Both the position numbers and the translations under genes were made by a program. A stretch of DNA of 64,000 nucleotides, from contig OZ251497.1 of NCBI GenBank assembly GCA_965242735.1, positions 1,674,001 through 1,738,000 on the forward strand, read 5' to 3'. Positions 1 through 8,182 of this stretch are shown one piece after another. Positions within the stretch are counted from its first letter, which is position 1. Every line of letters starts with the position of its first letter. This DNA is from G958295645 sp965242735 (GTDB lineage: Bacteria > Gemmatimonadota > Gemmatimonadetes > Longimicrobiales > Gaopeijiaceae). A model generated the notes under the pieces. That model did no database searches, was not told the DNA's origin, and worked only from the letters and a program-made list of their open reading frames with translations.

Positions 1-332
1 TAGTCGCCTCGTCGTTCGCGCTCGATGACGGTGCGGTAGACGCTGCCGGTCGTCGCGTTGTTGGCCTGCGACAGGCTGGCGTCCGTGAAGCGCTCGTAGT
101 GGCCGAGGTCCAAGTCCGTCTCGGCGCCGTCGTCGGTGACGAAGACTTCGCCGTGCTGGAGCGGCGAGAGCGTGCCCGGGTCCACGTTGATGTAGGGATC
201 GAGCTTCTGGAGCGTCACGTCGAGCCCGCGCTCCTTGAGAAGCAAGCCGAGCGACGCGGCCGCGATGCCCTTGCCCAGGGACGACACCACGCCGCCGGTG
301 ACGAAGATGTACTTGGCGCCTTCCGAGGCCAT
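1..332 (-). CDS. pyrG: CTP synthase, N-terminal part (runs off left edge)
   Basis: This is the amino-terminal 110 codons of CTP synthase, the cytosolic enzyme that aminates UTP to CTP with ATP and glutamine. The start is an ATG at 332 followed by the family's N-terminal P-loop region (GGVVSSLGKGI) and the LDPYINVDPGT segment that helps bind substrate and metal. The glutaminase domain lies beyond the window. It sits 6 bases downstream of kdsB on the same strand. The two are commonly adjacent because CTP is the co-substrate for CMP-KDO formation. Identification is certain; only the fragment is incomplete. Confidence 0.96.
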   Translation of the reverse strand, partial: MASEGAKYIFVTGGVVSSLGKGIAAASLGLLLKERGLDVTLQKLDPYINVDPGTLSPLQHGEVFVTDDGAETDLDLGHYERFTDASLSQANNATTGSVYRTVIERERRGD

Positions 333-338
333 CCCGGC

Positions 339-1106
339 CTATCCTCTTTCCGTTGCGAGCGCTCGGAGCTTCCGTTCCGCGCGACGCAGGTCCTCTTCGG
401 TGTCGACGCCCCGCCCTGCCTTGGCGACGACGCCGACGCCGATCTCGATCCCGTGCTCCAAGGCGCGCAACTGCTCGAGTCCCTCCTCCGCTTCCAGCGG
501 CGACGGGTCGAAGCGGACCCACCGCATCAACGACTCGCGACGGTAGGCGTAGACCCCGACGTGCCGCAGATGAAGTCCTTGGCGCCAAACCTGGCCGGCG
601 TCCGATCCCTCGCGACGATGAGGAAGATGAGGAATCGGGGCCCTTGAGAAGTATAGCGCCCTGCCTTGCTCCGTCTTGGCCACCTTGACAACCGACGGGT
701 CGCGCAGCTCCGCCTCGCTGCGCACGGGCGTGGCGCACGTCCCCACGGCGAACCCCGCCTCGACCATGGCCACCGACGCGCGCACCACGCCGGGCTCGAG
801 CAGCGGCTCGTCGCCCTGAATGTTGACCACCACGTCCCAGTCTGCGCCGCATTGCTCGGCCGCGGCCGCCACGCGGTCGGTGCCGGAGGGATGGCCGGCG
901 CTCGTCATGACGACCTCCGCGCCCGCGTCGGAGCACGCCCGCGCAATCTCCTCGGAATCCGTGGCGACGACCAAGCGGTCCGTCAGCCCCCCCGCCCGTC
1001 TCCAGACCCGCACGATCATGGGAACGCCGCACAGCCGTCGCAGGGGCTTGCGAGGCAGTCGAGTCGATCCGATGCGGGCCGGAATGACGCCCAGGACCCG
1101 CGTCAC
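339..1106 (-). CDS. kdsB: 3-deoxy-manno-octulosonate cytidylyltransferase
   Basis: KdsB activates KDO to CMP-KDO for lipopolysaccharide inner-core synthesis in the cytosol. The 255-residue product begins VTRVLGVIPARIGSTRLPRK, the nucleotide-binding signature of the family, and has the usual length. I chose the GTG at 1106 because it overlaps the stop of the preceding amidotransferase gene as GTGA, a translational-coupling arrangement, and because the family homology begins exactly there. The gene is followed after 6 bases by pyrG, which supplies CTP. Its presence supports an LPS-bearing Gram-negative cell. Confidence 0.94.
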   Translation of the reverse strand: MTRVLGVIPARIGSTRLPRKPLRRLCGVPMIVRVWRRAGGLTDRLVVATDSEEIARACSDAGAEVVMTSAGHPSGTDRVAAAAEQCGADWDVVVNIQGDEPLLEPGVVRASVAMVEAGFAVGTCATPVRSEAELRDPSVVKVAKTEQGRALYFSRAPIPHLPHRREGSDAGQVWRQGLHLRHVGVYAYRRESLMRWVRFDPSPLEAEEGLEQLRALEHGIEIGVGVVAKAGRGVDTEEDLRRAERKLRALATERG

Positions 1107-1675
1107 GCCGCGAGGAAATTCGCCAGGAGCCGCGGTCCTCCCTCCGTGAACCACGACTCGGGATGGAACTGAACGCCCCAGACCGGATGCTCGCGGTGCC
1201 GCATGGCCTGGATCTCGTCCCCGTCGGCGGGATCCGCGCTCCACGCGATCGGCGCCAGGCCCGGCGGCAGGTCCGGCGAGGTGACGAGCGAGTGGTACCG
1301 CGCCACGCGCAACGGCGAAGGAAGGCCTTCGAACAACGGGTCGCCTTCGTGCCGGACGACGCCGATCTTCCCGTGGAGGCAACGCGCGGCGGCGACGGTC
1401 CTGCCGCCGTACGCCTCGCCGACGGCTTGGTGCCCCAGGCAGACGCCCAGCGTCGGAACGCGCGGCCCCAGCTCGCGGACGGCCTCGACGCTGATGCCTG
1501 CCCGGGCCGGCGTGCACGGCCCTGGGGACAGGACCAGCCTCGTGACGCCCGCTTCCCGCAGTTCGGCCACCGTCACCTCGTCGTTGCGAAACACGCGGGG
1601 CTCCGCGCCCAGGCTGCCGAACGCCTGCGCTAGGTTCCACGTGAAGGAGTCGTAGTTGTCGATGAGGGCGAGCAT
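1103..1675 (-). CDS. Anthranilate / aminodeoxychorismate synthase glutamine amidotransferase
   Basis: A 190-residue class I glutamine amidotransferase of the TrpG/PabA type, which feeds ammonia to a chorismate-binding partner to make anthranilate or aminodeoxychorismate. It begins LALIDNYDSFTWNL, typical of the family. The nucleophile is Cys79 in GVCLGHQAVGEAYGG, and the His/Glu pair is in VQFHPES near the C terminus. Length is normal. No trpE or pabB partner is in the window, so TrpG and PabA cannot be told apart. Its TGA overlaps the kdsB GTG by 4 bases. Confidence 0.88.
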   Translation of the reverse strand: MLALIDNYDSFTWNLAQAFGSLGAEPRVFRNDEVTVAELREAGVTRLVLSPGPCTPARAGISVEAVRELGPRVPTLGVCLGHQAVGEAYGGRTVAAARCLHGKIGVVRHEGDPLFEGLPSPLRVARYHSLVTSPDLPPGLAPIAWSADPADGDEIQAMRHREHPVWGVQFHPESWFTEGGPRLLANFLAA

Positions 1676-1767
1676 GGGGAGCCTGCGGGCGTTGCCGGGC
1701 GCCGGACGACGCCGGCGGGAGCGCCGTCGCGGGAGAGCGAGGACAAGGGCGAGATCACCGTCCAAGC

Positions 1768-2865
1768 ATGTACGACAAGTGTCTGATCTGCAACCGTCCG
1801 TTCGAGCGCGCCGCCATGCTGGGCGACATGCCCGCCGGCGACCGCGTGGCCTACGACCCGGATCGCGGCCGCTTGTGGGCCCTCTGCCGAGGATGCGAGC
1901 GATGGTCGCTGGCGCCGGTGGAATCTCGCTGGGAAGCGCTGGAGGACCTCGAGCGCTTGGTTCGCGACCAGGGCCGGCTGCTCGCGGAGACGGCCAACGT
2001 CGGGTTGCTGAGAGCCGGACCGCTGGAGATCGTGCGCGTCGGCCGCGCCGGCCTGGCCGAGGAGGCGTGGTGGCGGTACGGCCGGCGGCTGCGCCAACGG
2101 CGGCGGCGCCATCGGAAGCTCGCCGCGGCCGCGGCCTTGGGCGCCGGGGTCGCGGCGGCAGGCGCGATCGGGACCGGGGGCGGGAGCATGGTGGTCGCCT
2201 ACCTCCTGTGGGATCGCGTCTGCGACGGCGTTCTCGGCGTCGCGCGGCGGCTCCGCTTCGGGCCGGCCGCCTGGCGCGGGACCGGACGCTGTCCTCGTTG
2301 TGGTCTGCGAGTGGATTCGTTGCGCTTCCGAGATCGCCGCCGACTCGTCCTGGACGCGAGCGACGGCGCGCTGAGGGTCACGATTCCCTGCGTGGCCTGC
2401 GGGCGGCAGGCGGGCGCCGGACTGGTGCTGGCGCGCCGGGAGGGCGAACGTGCGCTGGGACGCGCCCTGGCGTACCATCACTTTTCCGGCGCGTCGTCGC
2501 GGTGCGTCGAGGAGGCGACGAGGCTCGTCGAGGTCGTCGGAGGACCCGAGCGGACGCCGTCCAAGGTCGTGCCCACGCCGAGGGAGCTGGGCGAAGTCGG
2601 GCGCATCGGGCGGATCGCGCTCGAAATCGCGGTCCACGAAGAGCGGGAGAGACGCTTGCTGGAAATGGAGGTCTCCGAACTGGAGGCGCATTGGCGGAAG
2701 GAAGAAGCGCTGGCCGAGATCATCGACGGCGAGCTGGCGCCGTTCCCGTCGGCTATCGACGCTCCGGCGCGGGCCGTGGCCGACTCCAGCGATTCCGGCG
2801 CCGGCGCGACGGCGGCCTCTGCCGCCGACGTTGCCGCGGGACCGTCGCAAGGCCGGTCCGCGTGA
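1768..2865 (+). CDS. Hypothetical zinc-ribbon membrane-associated protein
   Basis: A 365-residue protein of unknown function. The N terminus has paired CxxC knuckles (CLIC at about 5-8, CRGC at about 41-44) suggestive of a zinc ribbon. A second CxxC pair (CPRC and CVAC) lies near residues 180-215. Between them is an Ala/Gly-rich hydrophobic stretch that could be one membrane segment or hairpin, preceded by a highly basic RRLRQRRRRHRK run. The C-terminal half is charged and helical (EERERRLLEMEV). The last 45 residues are encoded by DNA partly duplicated just downstream. It diverges from the amidotransferase gene across 92 bases. I do not recognise a characterised family. Confidence 0.72.
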   Translation: MYDKCLICNRPFERAAMLGDMPAGDRVAYDPDRGRLWALCRGCERWSLAPVESRWEALEDLERLVRDQGRLLAETANVGLLRAGPLEIVRVGRAGLAEEAWWRYGRRLRQRRRRHRKLAAAAALGAGVAAAGAIGTGGGSMVVAYLLWDRVCDGVLGVARRLRFGPAAWRGTGRCPRCGLRVDSLRFRDRRRLVLDASDGALRVTIPCVACGRQAGAGLVLARREGERALGRALAYHHFSGASSRCVEEATRLVEVVGGPERTPSKVVPTPRELGEVGRIGRIALEIAVHEERERRLLEMEVSELEAHWRKEEALAEIIDGELAPFPSAIDAPARAVADSSDSGAGATAASAADVAAGPSQGRSA

Positions 2866-2937
2866 TTGGCGAGCTGGCGCCGTTCCCGTCGGCTATCAAC
2901 GCTCCGGCGCAGGCCGTCGCAAGGCCGGTCCGCGTGA
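2728..2937. repeat. Interleaved duplications at the 3' end of the zinc-ribbon gene
   Basis: A 53-base segment beginning GGCGAGCTGGCGCCGTTCCC occurs at 2728-2780 and again at 2868-2920, 140 bases apart with a few mismatches. A 24-base segment beginning CCGTCGCAAGGCCGG occurs at 2842-2865, where it contains the TGA stop, and again at 2914-2937, 72 bases apart. The result is a duplicated gene tail between this gene and the next. Confidence 0.85.
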
Positions 2938-2962
2938 CGGACGTCGCCGAGGCGCACCGCCG

Positions 2963-4501
2963 TTGACGGCTTGCGCGCGCAACCCTGCGCTCCTGCCTCT
3001 GGCCGTCTCGCTCTTCTCGGCGGTCTCGCTGGTGCCGTTGCGTGCGGCCCAGGACGTCGACGTCTACGAGCGTCTGGCGAACTACGCGACCTTCTTCGAA
3101 CCCGAGACGGCCGCGTCCCTGGGGCTGTCGCCCGAGACAGGCCGCGTGACGGACCTCAGCGAGGAAGGACTGGCCGCGCGCGCCCGAGGCTTCGAGCGGA
3201 TTCGGGCCGGACTGCGCGGTCCGCCGCTGTTTCCCAACATGCCCGAGGACTTGGCGGCCGCGGTCGATGCGCGCCGCTTCCTGGACCGTCGCGTCGCCGG
3301 CTTTCGCCGGGTGCGCGCGTGGGCACGCTCTCCTCTTTACTACGTTCGCGCCGTTGCGGCGGCCTTGGCGGCCGTCGAGCTCGATCCCGGACTGGAAGAG
3401 GCCGAACGGCGGCAGGCGCTGACGGAGCGCGCGCGCCAACTGCCCTACGTGCTGAGCGCGGCAAGCGCTGCGCTCGTCAATCCGCCGCGCCTCTTGTCGC
3501 GCCAAGCGCTGGCCGAAGGCCGAACGCTCAGGCAGTGGATCGCCGCCCTGGCCTTTCGGACGGCGTCGTTGCCGGAAGGCGGCGAGAAGTGGGCCTTGGC
3601 CCAGGCGCTGGAAGCCGCCGACGAATCTCTTCAGGCCTTTCTCGAACGGACGGAGGCCGACCTGCCAAGCGCCAACGGCGCCCCGGGCCTCGGCGAAGAC
3701 GTCGTGTCCGAGATCGCTGTCTCCTACGGATTCGACGGTGCGCTCCACGTGCTGGAGATCCTGAACGCCGCGACGGCAGCCTTGGATGCCGAGCCTGCCC
3801 GCGCACCCAGCCCGGCAGCCCCGGATTCCATGTCGGCCGGTCCGTCGCCGCCCGTGTCGCTCTCGGCCGCCGTGGCCGCTCGATGGCCCGGCGCGGGCCG
3901 CCCGCCCGCCGTGTCGATCTCCTACGGCCCCGCCGTCGTGCATCGCGGCGGGGTTGCGGTAGCTTGGCGGCCCGTCGCGTCCGCGTCGTCGGGCGGACTG
4001 GCGCGCGTCCACGTAGCCCGAGAACGCGCCGGCGACGGAGCTGCCTTGGCGTCGCGCGTGGTCTCGGAAGCCGCCCCGGCCGCTTGGCTGCTGCCGGCGG
4101 CCGGCATGCCTTCCGGGAGCGGGAACGCGGCCTGGGCCCGCACGCGCCTGCTCGTCGCCTGGGACGGCTTGGAAGCTGCTGTGCGCTGGTTCGCGAGGGC
4201 GACCGCGGCAGGCGGCGCTCCCCTGCCCCCCGAAGAGCAAAGGGCGGCGCTGACGGAGGCGGTTGCCGCGCGCTCGGCGCTTCTGGTGCACCTCGGCCGC
4301 CTGGACGTGCCCGGCGCGCTCGATCGCCTGCCGAAGACCGGCGCGCACAGCGCTGACGCCTCCCGTTGGCTTGCGGGCAACCTTTCCGACCCGTCGGGCA
4401 TCGTGGCGCCCGCTCTCGGTTTCGTCCTCTGGCGGAGATGGCGCGACCGCGGCCAGGCGTCGCCCGCCGCGGCGCTGGCAGAATGGCTGCGCGCCGGGTA
4501 G
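2963..4501 (+). CDS. Exported DUF885-like protein
   Basis: A 512-residue protein with an N-terminal hydrophobic signal (LLPLAVSLFSAVSLVPLRAA), so probably exported. After the signal it reads YERLANYATFFEPETAASLG then VTDLSEEG. This resembles the opening of DUF885 proteins, whose N-terminal region has a Pro-(Glu)-x-A-(T/S)-x-x-G motif followed by a leucine/serine turn, but the length is shorter than usual and I see no clear metallopeptidase HExxH. The start is uncertain: no ATG precedes the signal, and the TTG at 2963 is the best in-frame candidate, with GAGG about 10 bases upstream. A proline/alanine-rich linker lies around residues 285-320. DUF885 membership is an inference from sequence resemblance only. 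Confidence 0.6.
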   Translation: MTACARNPALLPLAVSLFSAVSLVPLRAAQDVDVYERLANYATFFEPETAASLGLSPETGRVTDLSEEGLAARARGFERIRAGLRGPPLFPNMPEDLAAAVDARRFLDRRVAGFRRVRAWARSPLYYVRAVAAALAAVELDPGLEEAERRQALTERARQLPYVLSAASAALVNPPRLLSRQALAEGRTLRQWIAALAFRTASLPEGGEKWALAQALEAADESLQAFLERTEADLPSANGAPGLGEDVVSEIAVSYGFDGALHVLEILNAATAALDAEPARAPSPAAPDSMSAGPSPPVSLSAAVAARWPGAGRPPAVSISYGPAVVHRGGVAVAWRPVASASSGGLARVHVARERAGDGAALASRVVSEAAPAAWLLPAAGMPSGSGNAAWARTRLLVAWDGLEAAVRWFARATAAGGAPLPPEEQRAALTEAVAARSALLVHLGRLDVPGALDRLPKTGAHSADASRWLAGNLSDPSGIVAPALGFVLWRRWRDRGQASPAAALAEWLRAG

Positions 4502-4703
4502 CCGCCTTCCCCGGCGTTCGTCTTGCTGTTTCTCCTGGCGTCGGTGCCGCGGATCGACCTGCCCGCTCCCGCGTCGAAAGGCAGCCGGTCCCATTCAGCC
4601 ATGGAGGCGTCCCGCCCCGTGTGCGACTTTCCCCGGATCGAGCTGCGGGGGAGCCCCCGGTCGCCGGCGCGCTCCCCCCGGCGGAGCCCCCGGGGAGCGG
4701 CGA

Positions 4704-5864
4704 TTGCGCAAAGAGGCGAAGCACGGCGAGACGGACCGCGTCTACAAGCGGTTCTACGCGGACCCGGCCGTCGTCGAGGAGATCGTGCGCGACTTCGTCG
4801 GGGGCGCGTGGACGCGCGAGCTGGACTTCGGCACGCTCGAGCGGCTGCCGACCGAGATGGTCGACCCCGTGCTGCCGGTCGTGCGGCACGCCGACATGAT
4901 GTGGCGGGTGCGGTTCCGGGACCGGCCGCTGCACGTCGTCCTGCTGTTCGAGTTCCAGTCGGGCCCGGACCCGAACATGGCGGTGCGGATCGCCGTCGAG
5001 ACGGGCGTGTTCTACCGCGAGCTGGCCGAGTTGCGCAAGCGCGACCCCGGCGTGGGCGAGCACGTGGTCGTGCCGGTGGTGGTGAAGAGCTTCGAGGGCA
5101 AGTGGACGGCGGCGCGGAGCATGGCCGACTGGCTGGGCGCGGGCGTGCCGGAGGGGCTGGCGGAGTACGCGACCGGCCAGCGCTACGGGCTGCTGGACGA
5201 GTCGGCGGAGGCGAAGAAGGCCGGGGCCAGCGGTGGCGTGGTGCGGGCGGGCATGGTGTTGCGCCACGAGCGCGACGTGACACGGCTGTCGGCGGCGTTG
5301 CGGTCTCTGGACGCGGAGTTGGACGCGTCGTCGGTTGCGCGCGACGCGCTCGTGGAGTGGCTTCGGAGCCAGATGATAAATTCGGGTGCGACGGAGGCGG
5401 AGGTCGCGCACCTGGACACCCTACGGGAGGCGGGCGAGATGTACGTGAATCAATTCCAGGAAACGTTCCGCGACGGCCTGGCCCAAGGCGTCGAGCAGGG
5501 CCTGGCGCAAGGCTTGGCGCAGGGCGTCGAGCAGGGGCTGGCGCAGGGCGTCGAGCAGGGGCTGGCGCAAGGCGTCGAGCAAGGGCTGGCGCAGGGCGTC
5601 GAGCAAGGGCTGGCGCAGGGCGTCGAGCAAGGGCTGGCGCAGGGCGTCGAGCAAGGGCTGGCGCAGGGCGTCGAGCAAGGGCTGGCGCAGGGCGTCAAGC
5701 AGGCCCAGGTCGACATCGCGCGATGGAGGTTCGGCGAGGAGACGGCGGGGCGTCTGGCCGAGTTGCTCGAGGCGGCGGGCGCGGAGCGGGCCTCTCGGAT
5801 CGGACGGCTGCTGGCCGAATGCGAGACAGGTGAAGAGCTGATCGCCAAGGCCGCGCGGGCCTGA
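4704..5864 (+). CDS. Rpn family PD-(D/E)XK nuclease with C-terminal repeat array
   Basis: A 386-residue Rpn/YhgA-type protein. The N-terminal part (DRVYKRFYADPAVVEEIVRD, then LVRHADMMW-like and LLFEFQS motifs) is the PD-(D/E)XK nuclease fold of recombination-promoting, antiphage Rpn proteins; Asp in RHADMMW and Glu in EFQS are the likely metal ligands. A helical middle region is followed by eight GLAQGVEQ octapeptides, one half unit and a final GLAQGVKQ, then a helical tail with WRFGEETAGRLAELL. The start is TTG at 4704 with GGGGAGCGG just upstream; no in-frame ATG precedes the conserved region. A strong internal Shine-Dalgarno and ATG at 5439 suggest a second, shorter product. It is an isolated gene, followed about 170 bases later by a dispersed hairpin repeat. 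Confidence 0.85.
   Translation: MRKEAKHGETDRVYKRFYADPAVVEEIVRDFVGGAWTRELDFGTLERLPTEMVDPVLPVVRHADMMWRVRFRDRPLHVVLLFEFQSGPDPNMAVRIAVETGVFYRELAELRKRDPGVGEHVVVPVVVKSFEGKWTAARSMADWLGAGVPEGLAEYATGQRYGLLDESAEAKKAGASGGVVRAGMVLRHERDVTRLSAALRSLDAELDASSVARDALVEWLRSQMINSGATEAEVAHLDTLREAGEMYVNQFQETFRDGLAQGVEQGLAQGLAQGVEQGLAQGVEQGLAQGVEQGLAQGVEQGLAQGVEQGLAQGVEQGLAQGVEQGLAQGVKQAQVDIARWRFGEETAGRLAELLEAAGAERASRIGRLLAECETGEELIAKAARA
5439..5864 (+). CDS. Possible intragenic small protein (Rpn C-terminal isoform)
   Basis: An in-frame ATG at 5439 is preceded by GGGAGG at 5425-5430, an 8-base spacing that is better than the TTG context of the full gene. Initiation here would give 141 residues: the linker (MYVNQFQETF), the whole octapeptide array and the C-terminal helices, without the nuclease domain. 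In E. coli, Rpn genes are known to encode such intragenic C-terminal proteins that neutralise the toxic full-length nuclease. That this happens here is an inference from the internal start signal and family behaviour. Confidence 0.4.
   Translation: MYVNQFQETFRDGLAQGVEQGLAQGLAQGVEQGLAQGVEQGLAQGVEQGLAQGVEQGLAQGVEQGLAQGVEQGLAQGVEQGLAQGVKQAQVDIARWRFGEETAGRLAELLEAAGAERASRIGRLLAECETGEELIAKAARA
5475..5702 (+). repeat. 24-bp in-frame tandem repeat array in the Rpn gene
   Basis: The array is 228 bases, equal to 9.5 units of 24 bp, each encoding GLAQGVEQ. One 12-bp half unit (GLAQ) sits after the first repeat, and the last unit has a GAG-to-AAG change (VKQ). Units differ mainly at silent CAA/CAG and GGC/GGG positions, so the array looks recently expanded. 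Unit changes stay in frame and would alter coil length without breaking the gene. Confidence 0.97.
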
Positions 5865-6030
5865 CGGAAGACCCGCTCCGCCTGCGGACTTCGAAGCGAC
5901 GCCGATAGCCGCCGACTGAGCCCGCCGCCGGCCTGCCAGCGTCGGGCCTTCAAGCGCGGCCGCGCGTCAGCGGCCGGGCTGCCGCCGCTTGGCCGAGGGC
6001 GCGCCGGCGCCGAGCGGGTTCTCGCCTGCC

Positions 6031-6227
6031 GCGGCTTGGCCGCCGCCGGCTTGCCGGACATGCATGTCCGGCAACGACGGCCGCAACGGCCGCGAAATGC
6101 CGGAAACGATCGCGAGAACGACCCCGGCGCGGCCACGCGACGGCGAAAATGGCCGCCGAGTCCATTTTGGCGGACATCCGTGACCGCCAAAGACCACTCT
6201 GCCGCCACGAAACGCCGCATTGCGGCC
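6031..6227 (+). repeat. 197-bp dispersed hairpin element, copy A
   Basis: This noncoding element matches, in inverted orientation, the segment 45719-45915 over its whole 197-base length with roughly nine of ten positions identical. It contains a perfect 24-base palindrome at about 6051-6074 (left arm TTGCCGGACATG), a second imperfect hairpin with TTTGGCGG and CCGCCAAA arms at about 6166-6190, and a 3' GC-rich inverted repeat (GCCGCCACGAAACG...GCGGC). Both palindrome differences between copies are compensated on the opposite arm. It lies between the Rpn gene and the protease gene. Confidence 0.9.
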
Positions 6228-6306
6228 CCCAACCCGCCGTTGGCGTCGCCCCTGGTCGATTATCTTTCGAGTTGCCGCGTCCCACGCCCTTCTGATGGGA
6301 GCCTCC

Positions 6307-8130
6307 ATGGTTCTTGGAGTCCGTGCAGTCCTGCTGGTTCTCCTGGCCGCCGCGACGGCCGCTCCGACGGCAGCCGCCGGCTGGCAAGACGATTCCGGCG
6401 CCCGCCAGCACGTTCGGCCTTCCGAGGCGTTCGACACGAACGAGGCGCGCGTCTTCTTGGCCGCCTTGCAGGTCATCTCGCGCCACCACGCCTCGGCGCT
6501 GGGCGATTCCGCTCTCTGGCACGGTGCCGCCGACCGCTTGCTGGCGCAGTTCGACAGCACGGCCCTGCTCGACTCGCCCGGCCGCAGCCTGGGACCGCCC
6601 GTGCTGGCCGTCAGCGATCCTCGTCTGAAGGCGTTCGAGAGCCTCGAGGCGCGCCCGTTCGTCGACGCCTTCCTGACCGCCGCCCGCGTGGAAGACCCTC
6701 CTCCGGCCGACTCGGCGCTTTGGGAACGCGCCATCGACGCCCTGCTCGCGGGCCTTGACGATCCCTATTCGACGGTCTTCACGCCGACGGAGTACGGGCG
6801 CTTCGCGGAACGCAACACGGGCAACTACGCCGGCATCGGCGTGCAGATCACCCATTTGAGCGGGCGCGTGACGGTCACGGCGGTCTTTCGCGAGGCGCCG
6901 GCCGAGCAGGCGGGAATGATCGTCGGCGACCGCATCGTCCGGGTCGACAGCGCAGACGCGACCGATTGGTCTCTCGACCAGGCCCGGGACGCGATTCGCG
7001 GCCCTCCGGGATCGGTCGTCGACTTGCAGGTCGAGCGCGACGGCGTGGCCGGGGCCATCGCGTTGGCCATCGAGCGAGACAGCGTGCACTTTTCGGCCGT
7101 GGCCGCGGCCCGCTTCGACGACGGCGTCGTCTACCTGTCGGTGGACCGCATCGCTCGCGGCGTTGCGGACGAACTCGCCGAAGCGCTCCGCGACGCCGGC
7201 GACGCCCAGGCGGTCGTCGTGGACCTGCGAGGCAATCCCGGAGGCTACTTCGACGAAGCCCTGCGGTCCGCGGACCTGTTTCTCTACGCAGGACAGACGC
7301 TGGCGAGCGCCGACGCCCGCGCCGCCGACGGAACGGTGAACCGCAACTTGGTGAAGGCGTGGTCGCCGGCGACGAGCCCGGATGTGCCGTTGCTGGTGCT
7401 CGTCGACGAGTACACGGCTTCGGCCGCCGAGATCATCGCGGGCGCTCTGCAGGACCACGACCGGGCCCTGGTCGTGGGGGTACGCACTTTCGGAAAGGGA
7501 TACGTCCAGACCGTCTTCCCGCTTCCGGCGGGCCGGCAAATCAGCGTGACGACGGGATCTTGGTACACGCCCCTGGGCCGTTCCCTGCACCGCTTGCGGC
7601 ACCGGGACGGCACGCTCAAGCCCGAGCCCGAGATCGAGGACGGCCAGGCCGAGGTCCAGACGCGGGCGGGCCGGTCGCTCCGGTCGGGCGGCGGCGTGTT
7701 TCCGGACATGAGGGTCGAGGACGCCTTGCTGAAGCCGGAAGAGCGCGATCTCCTCGCCGCGGCCGGTCGCGCCGAGGTCTCCCTGTTCGCAACCATCGAG
7801 GAGTTCGCGTTCGAGCGCGCCAAGGAAGCGCGCGCGACGGGCCGGATCGAACGGCTGCCCGTCGGCCGGCTGGACGAATTGGTCGACCTCGTGGCGGCCA
7901 CCGAGATCGAGGACGAAGCGGCGCTGAACCCGGTGGCGCGCGACTACCTGCGCTGGCGCACCCAGCTCCGCTACCTGAACCGAGCGGGAGCCCGCTCGCT
8001 GGCCTTGCAGGTGCAAGCGGAGCGCGACGTCGTGCTGGCCGCGGCGCTGGACCTCGCGAGGACGGCCACGACCCAAGAGGCGTTGTTCGCGGAAACGGCG
8101 AAGGGACAGGCGGCTGGGCCAAGCCATTAG
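6307..8130 (+). CDS. S41 family C-terminal processing protease
   Basis: A 607-residue periplasmic carboxyl-terminal processing protease (Tsp/CtpA type) that degrades or trims proteins from their C termini. A signal peptide opens the protein (VLLVLLAAATAAP). A PDZ domain spans roughly 170-250 (NYAGIGVQITHLSG). The S41 core follows with DLRGNPGGYFDEAL. The catalytic dyad is Ser372 in EYTASAAEI and Lys397 in TFGKGYVQTVFP; their 25-residue spacing is classical. The C-terminal third is charged and helical. I chose the ATG at 6307, preceded by GGGAG, over the ATG 12 bases earlier. The gene stands alone on its strand. Confidence 0.9.
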   Translation: MVLGVRAVLLVLLAAATAAPTAAAGWQDDSGARQHVRPSEAFDTNEARVFLAALQVISRHHASALGDSALWHGAADRLLAQFDSTALLDSPGRSLGPPVLAVSDPRLKAFESLEARPFVDAFLTAARVEDPPPADSALWERAIDALLAGLDDPYSTVFTPTEYGRFAERNTGNYAGIGVQITHLSGRVTVTAVFREAPAEQAGMIVGDRIVRVDSADATDWSLDQARDAIRGPPGSVVDLQVERDGVAGAIALAIERDSVHFSAVAAARFDDGVVYLSVDRIARGVADELAEALRDAGDAQAVVVDLRGNPGGYFDEALRSADLFLYAGQTLASADARAADGTVNRNLVKAWSPATSPDVPLLVLVDEYTASAAEIIAGALQDHDRALVVGVRTFGKGYVQTVFPLPAGRQISVTTGSWYTPLGRSLHRLRHRDGTLKPEPEIEDGQAEVQTRAGRSLRSGGGVFPDMRVEDALLKPEERDLLAAAGRAEVSLFATIEEFAFERAKEARATGRIERLPVGRLDELVDLVAATEIEDEAALNPVARDYLRWRTQLRYLNRAGARSLALQVQAERDVVLAAALDLARTATTQEALFAETAKGQAAGPSH

Positions 8131-8182
8131 GACGAGGACTCGGAGCCGGAGCGCGAAACGGCGGGCCGCTTCGCCTGCCGAC

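Noticed and set aside
339..1640. A 433-residue frame including kdsB with a long Arg-rich N terminus
   Set aside because: KDO cytidylyltransferase homology begins at the GTG at 1106, which overlaps the upstream stop.
5421..5678. Minus-strand open frame of repeated LLDALRQP opposite the Rpn array
   Set aside because: It is the antisense of the 24-bp array, has no separate start signal, and Rpn homology lies on the plus strand.
5475..5702. Possible CRISPR array
   Set aside because: Units are contiguous and coding, with no spacers and no cas genes nearby.
6240..6266. TTGGCG ... TATCTT as the promoter of the S41 protease gene
   Set aside because: The spacing is only 15 bases and the -35 is poor; too weak to list.
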